A stretch of 6,438 bases of DNA. It comes from CAIRDP01 sp037141915. GTDB taxonomy: Bacteria > Bacteroidota > Bacteroidia > Bacteroidales > FEN-979. The notes below the pieces were generated by a model, which did not search any database, had not been told where the DNA came from, and saw only the letters and a program-made list of their open reading frames with translations. Below are positions 6,041 to 6,438 of this stretch, in pieces (position 1 is the first letter of the stretch; each line of letters begins with the position of its first letter). Position numbers and translations under genes: made by a program. The stretch spans positions 1 to 6,438 of the forward strand of contig JBAXBP010000199.1 in assembly GCA_037141915.1 (NCBI GenBank). The letters run 5' to 3'.

Positions 6041-6438
6041 ATAGTATTCATACGCACCCAGGGCCGGAGAAGACGGCCTGAAAAGCCCCCTGATATCATT
6101 GTTTATTCCCATCGGAACTCCGTGGCCAATGGCCGGGGAAGTACTGTCAATCTCAAAATCATATTTCTGAACATCGAGGAACAATGGATCCTTGTTGACA
6201 AGGCATTCGAGGTAATGGTTCTGATTGCTTGTCCTTAAAGATGTTCTGAGAATGGCATGGTCGAAAAGGTATGAAAATCCTGCAGCGGCCACGCTGTCAA
6301 GTCTGATCTCGTCGGTTTCGGTCCCGTATACGATGGTGTTCCCGAAATAGGCTTTCACAAGGTCATAGGGGATTTTATTGCCCAGGGAATCATAAGTATA
6401 ATTGCTTAAGACTACGGATGGCATGCTCCTTACCGAAG
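6029..6438 (-). CDS. C-terminal part of a probable right-handed beta-helix / choice-of-anchor surface protein (N-terminus outside window)
   Basis: The - strand frame is open from the right edge to a TGA at 6029-6031, showing about 135 residues. The ATG at 6424 is probably internal, since the frame continues past it with sensible residues (VRSMPSVVLSN). The last 45 residues carry the pattern of extracellular beta-helix proteins: DFEIDSTSPAIGHG, then NDIRGLFRP, then PALGAYEYYKKP at the end. This resembles the 'SPAIDAG...D..G..RP...DIGAYE' ending of parallel beta-helix and choice-of-anchor proteins, many of them secreted or lipid-anchored in Bacteroidetes. Upstream, short strands such as YGTETDEIRLDSV, and ILRTSL followed by CLVNKDPLFLDV, fit repeated beta coils. 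Because the ending is GAYEYYKKP, there is no C-terminal sorting domain (por-type or similar). Any signal peptide or lipobox would lie in the missing part. The ligand or enzyme activity cannot be told. Confidence 0.6.
   Translation of the reverse strand, partial: SVRSMPSVVLSNYTYDSLGNKIPYDLVKAYFGNTIVYGTETDEIRLDSVAAAGFSYLFDHAILRTSLRTSNQNHYLECLVNKDPLFLDVQKYDFEIDSTSPAIGHGVPMGINNDIRGLFRPSSPALGAYEYYKKP

Noticed and set aside
1..6438. CRISPR arrays, tRNA or rRNA genes, insertion sequences, attachment sites
   Set aside because: I saw no regularly spaced direct repeats, no transposase-like frames with terminal repeats and no cloverleaf-like sequences; non-coding DNA in the window amounts to well under 200 bases.

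Overview
The window looks like ordinary chromosomal DNA from a member of the Bacteroidota, most likely a Bacteroidales-type organism. The reasons are the protein styles (the etfB-etfA-long acyl-CoA dehydrogenase gene order, the MnmE and SucD sequence style), weak or absent Shine-Dalgarno sequences before the genes, and a near-perfect Bacteroidetes-type promoter (TTG, 19 bases, TAATTTTG) in front of sucD. This placement is inferred from sequence style and was not tested by any search.

Layout: (1) Positions 1-3622 on the + strand hold a tight three-gene cluster: the beta subunit of electron-transfer flavoprotein (etfB, missing only its first few codons at the window edge), the alpha subunit (etfA, GTG start, 32 bases downstream) and a long 567-residue acyl-CoA dehydrogenase (8 bases downstream). 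(2) Positions 3638 to about 5035 on the - strand hold mnmE, the tRNA wobble-uridine modification GTPase, converging on the dehydrogenase with only 15 bases between the two stop codons. (3) About 70 bases of AT-rich DNA separate mnmE from the divergent sucD (5109-5987, +), the alpha subunit of succinyl-CoA synthetase; this gap carries the best promoter in the window. (4) From 6029 to the right edge on the - strand lies the C-terminal part of a gene whose ending resembles the tail of right-handed parallel beta-helix / 'choice-of-anchor' surface proteins. It converges on sucD across a short gap with a terminator-like structure.

How the genes work together: the first three form a functional unit. 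The dehydrogenase oxidises an acyl-CoA (or runs in reverse on an enoyl-CoA) and exchanges electrons with the EtfAB flavoprotein. The EtfB has the long form and the DGDTAQVGP loop seen in clostridial-type ETFs, so flavin-based electron bifurcation is possible but not shown. SucD belongs to the TCA / succinyl-CoA branch and needs a SucC partner that is not in this window. MnmE is a housekeeping translation-quality protein unrelated to its neighbours.

I found no mobile element, CRISPR array, tRNA, rRNA or clearly novel system. The most interesting points are the possible bifurcating nature of the ETF/dehydrogenase cassette, the compact divergent promoter region between mnmE and sucD, and the unidentified surface-type protein at the right edge.
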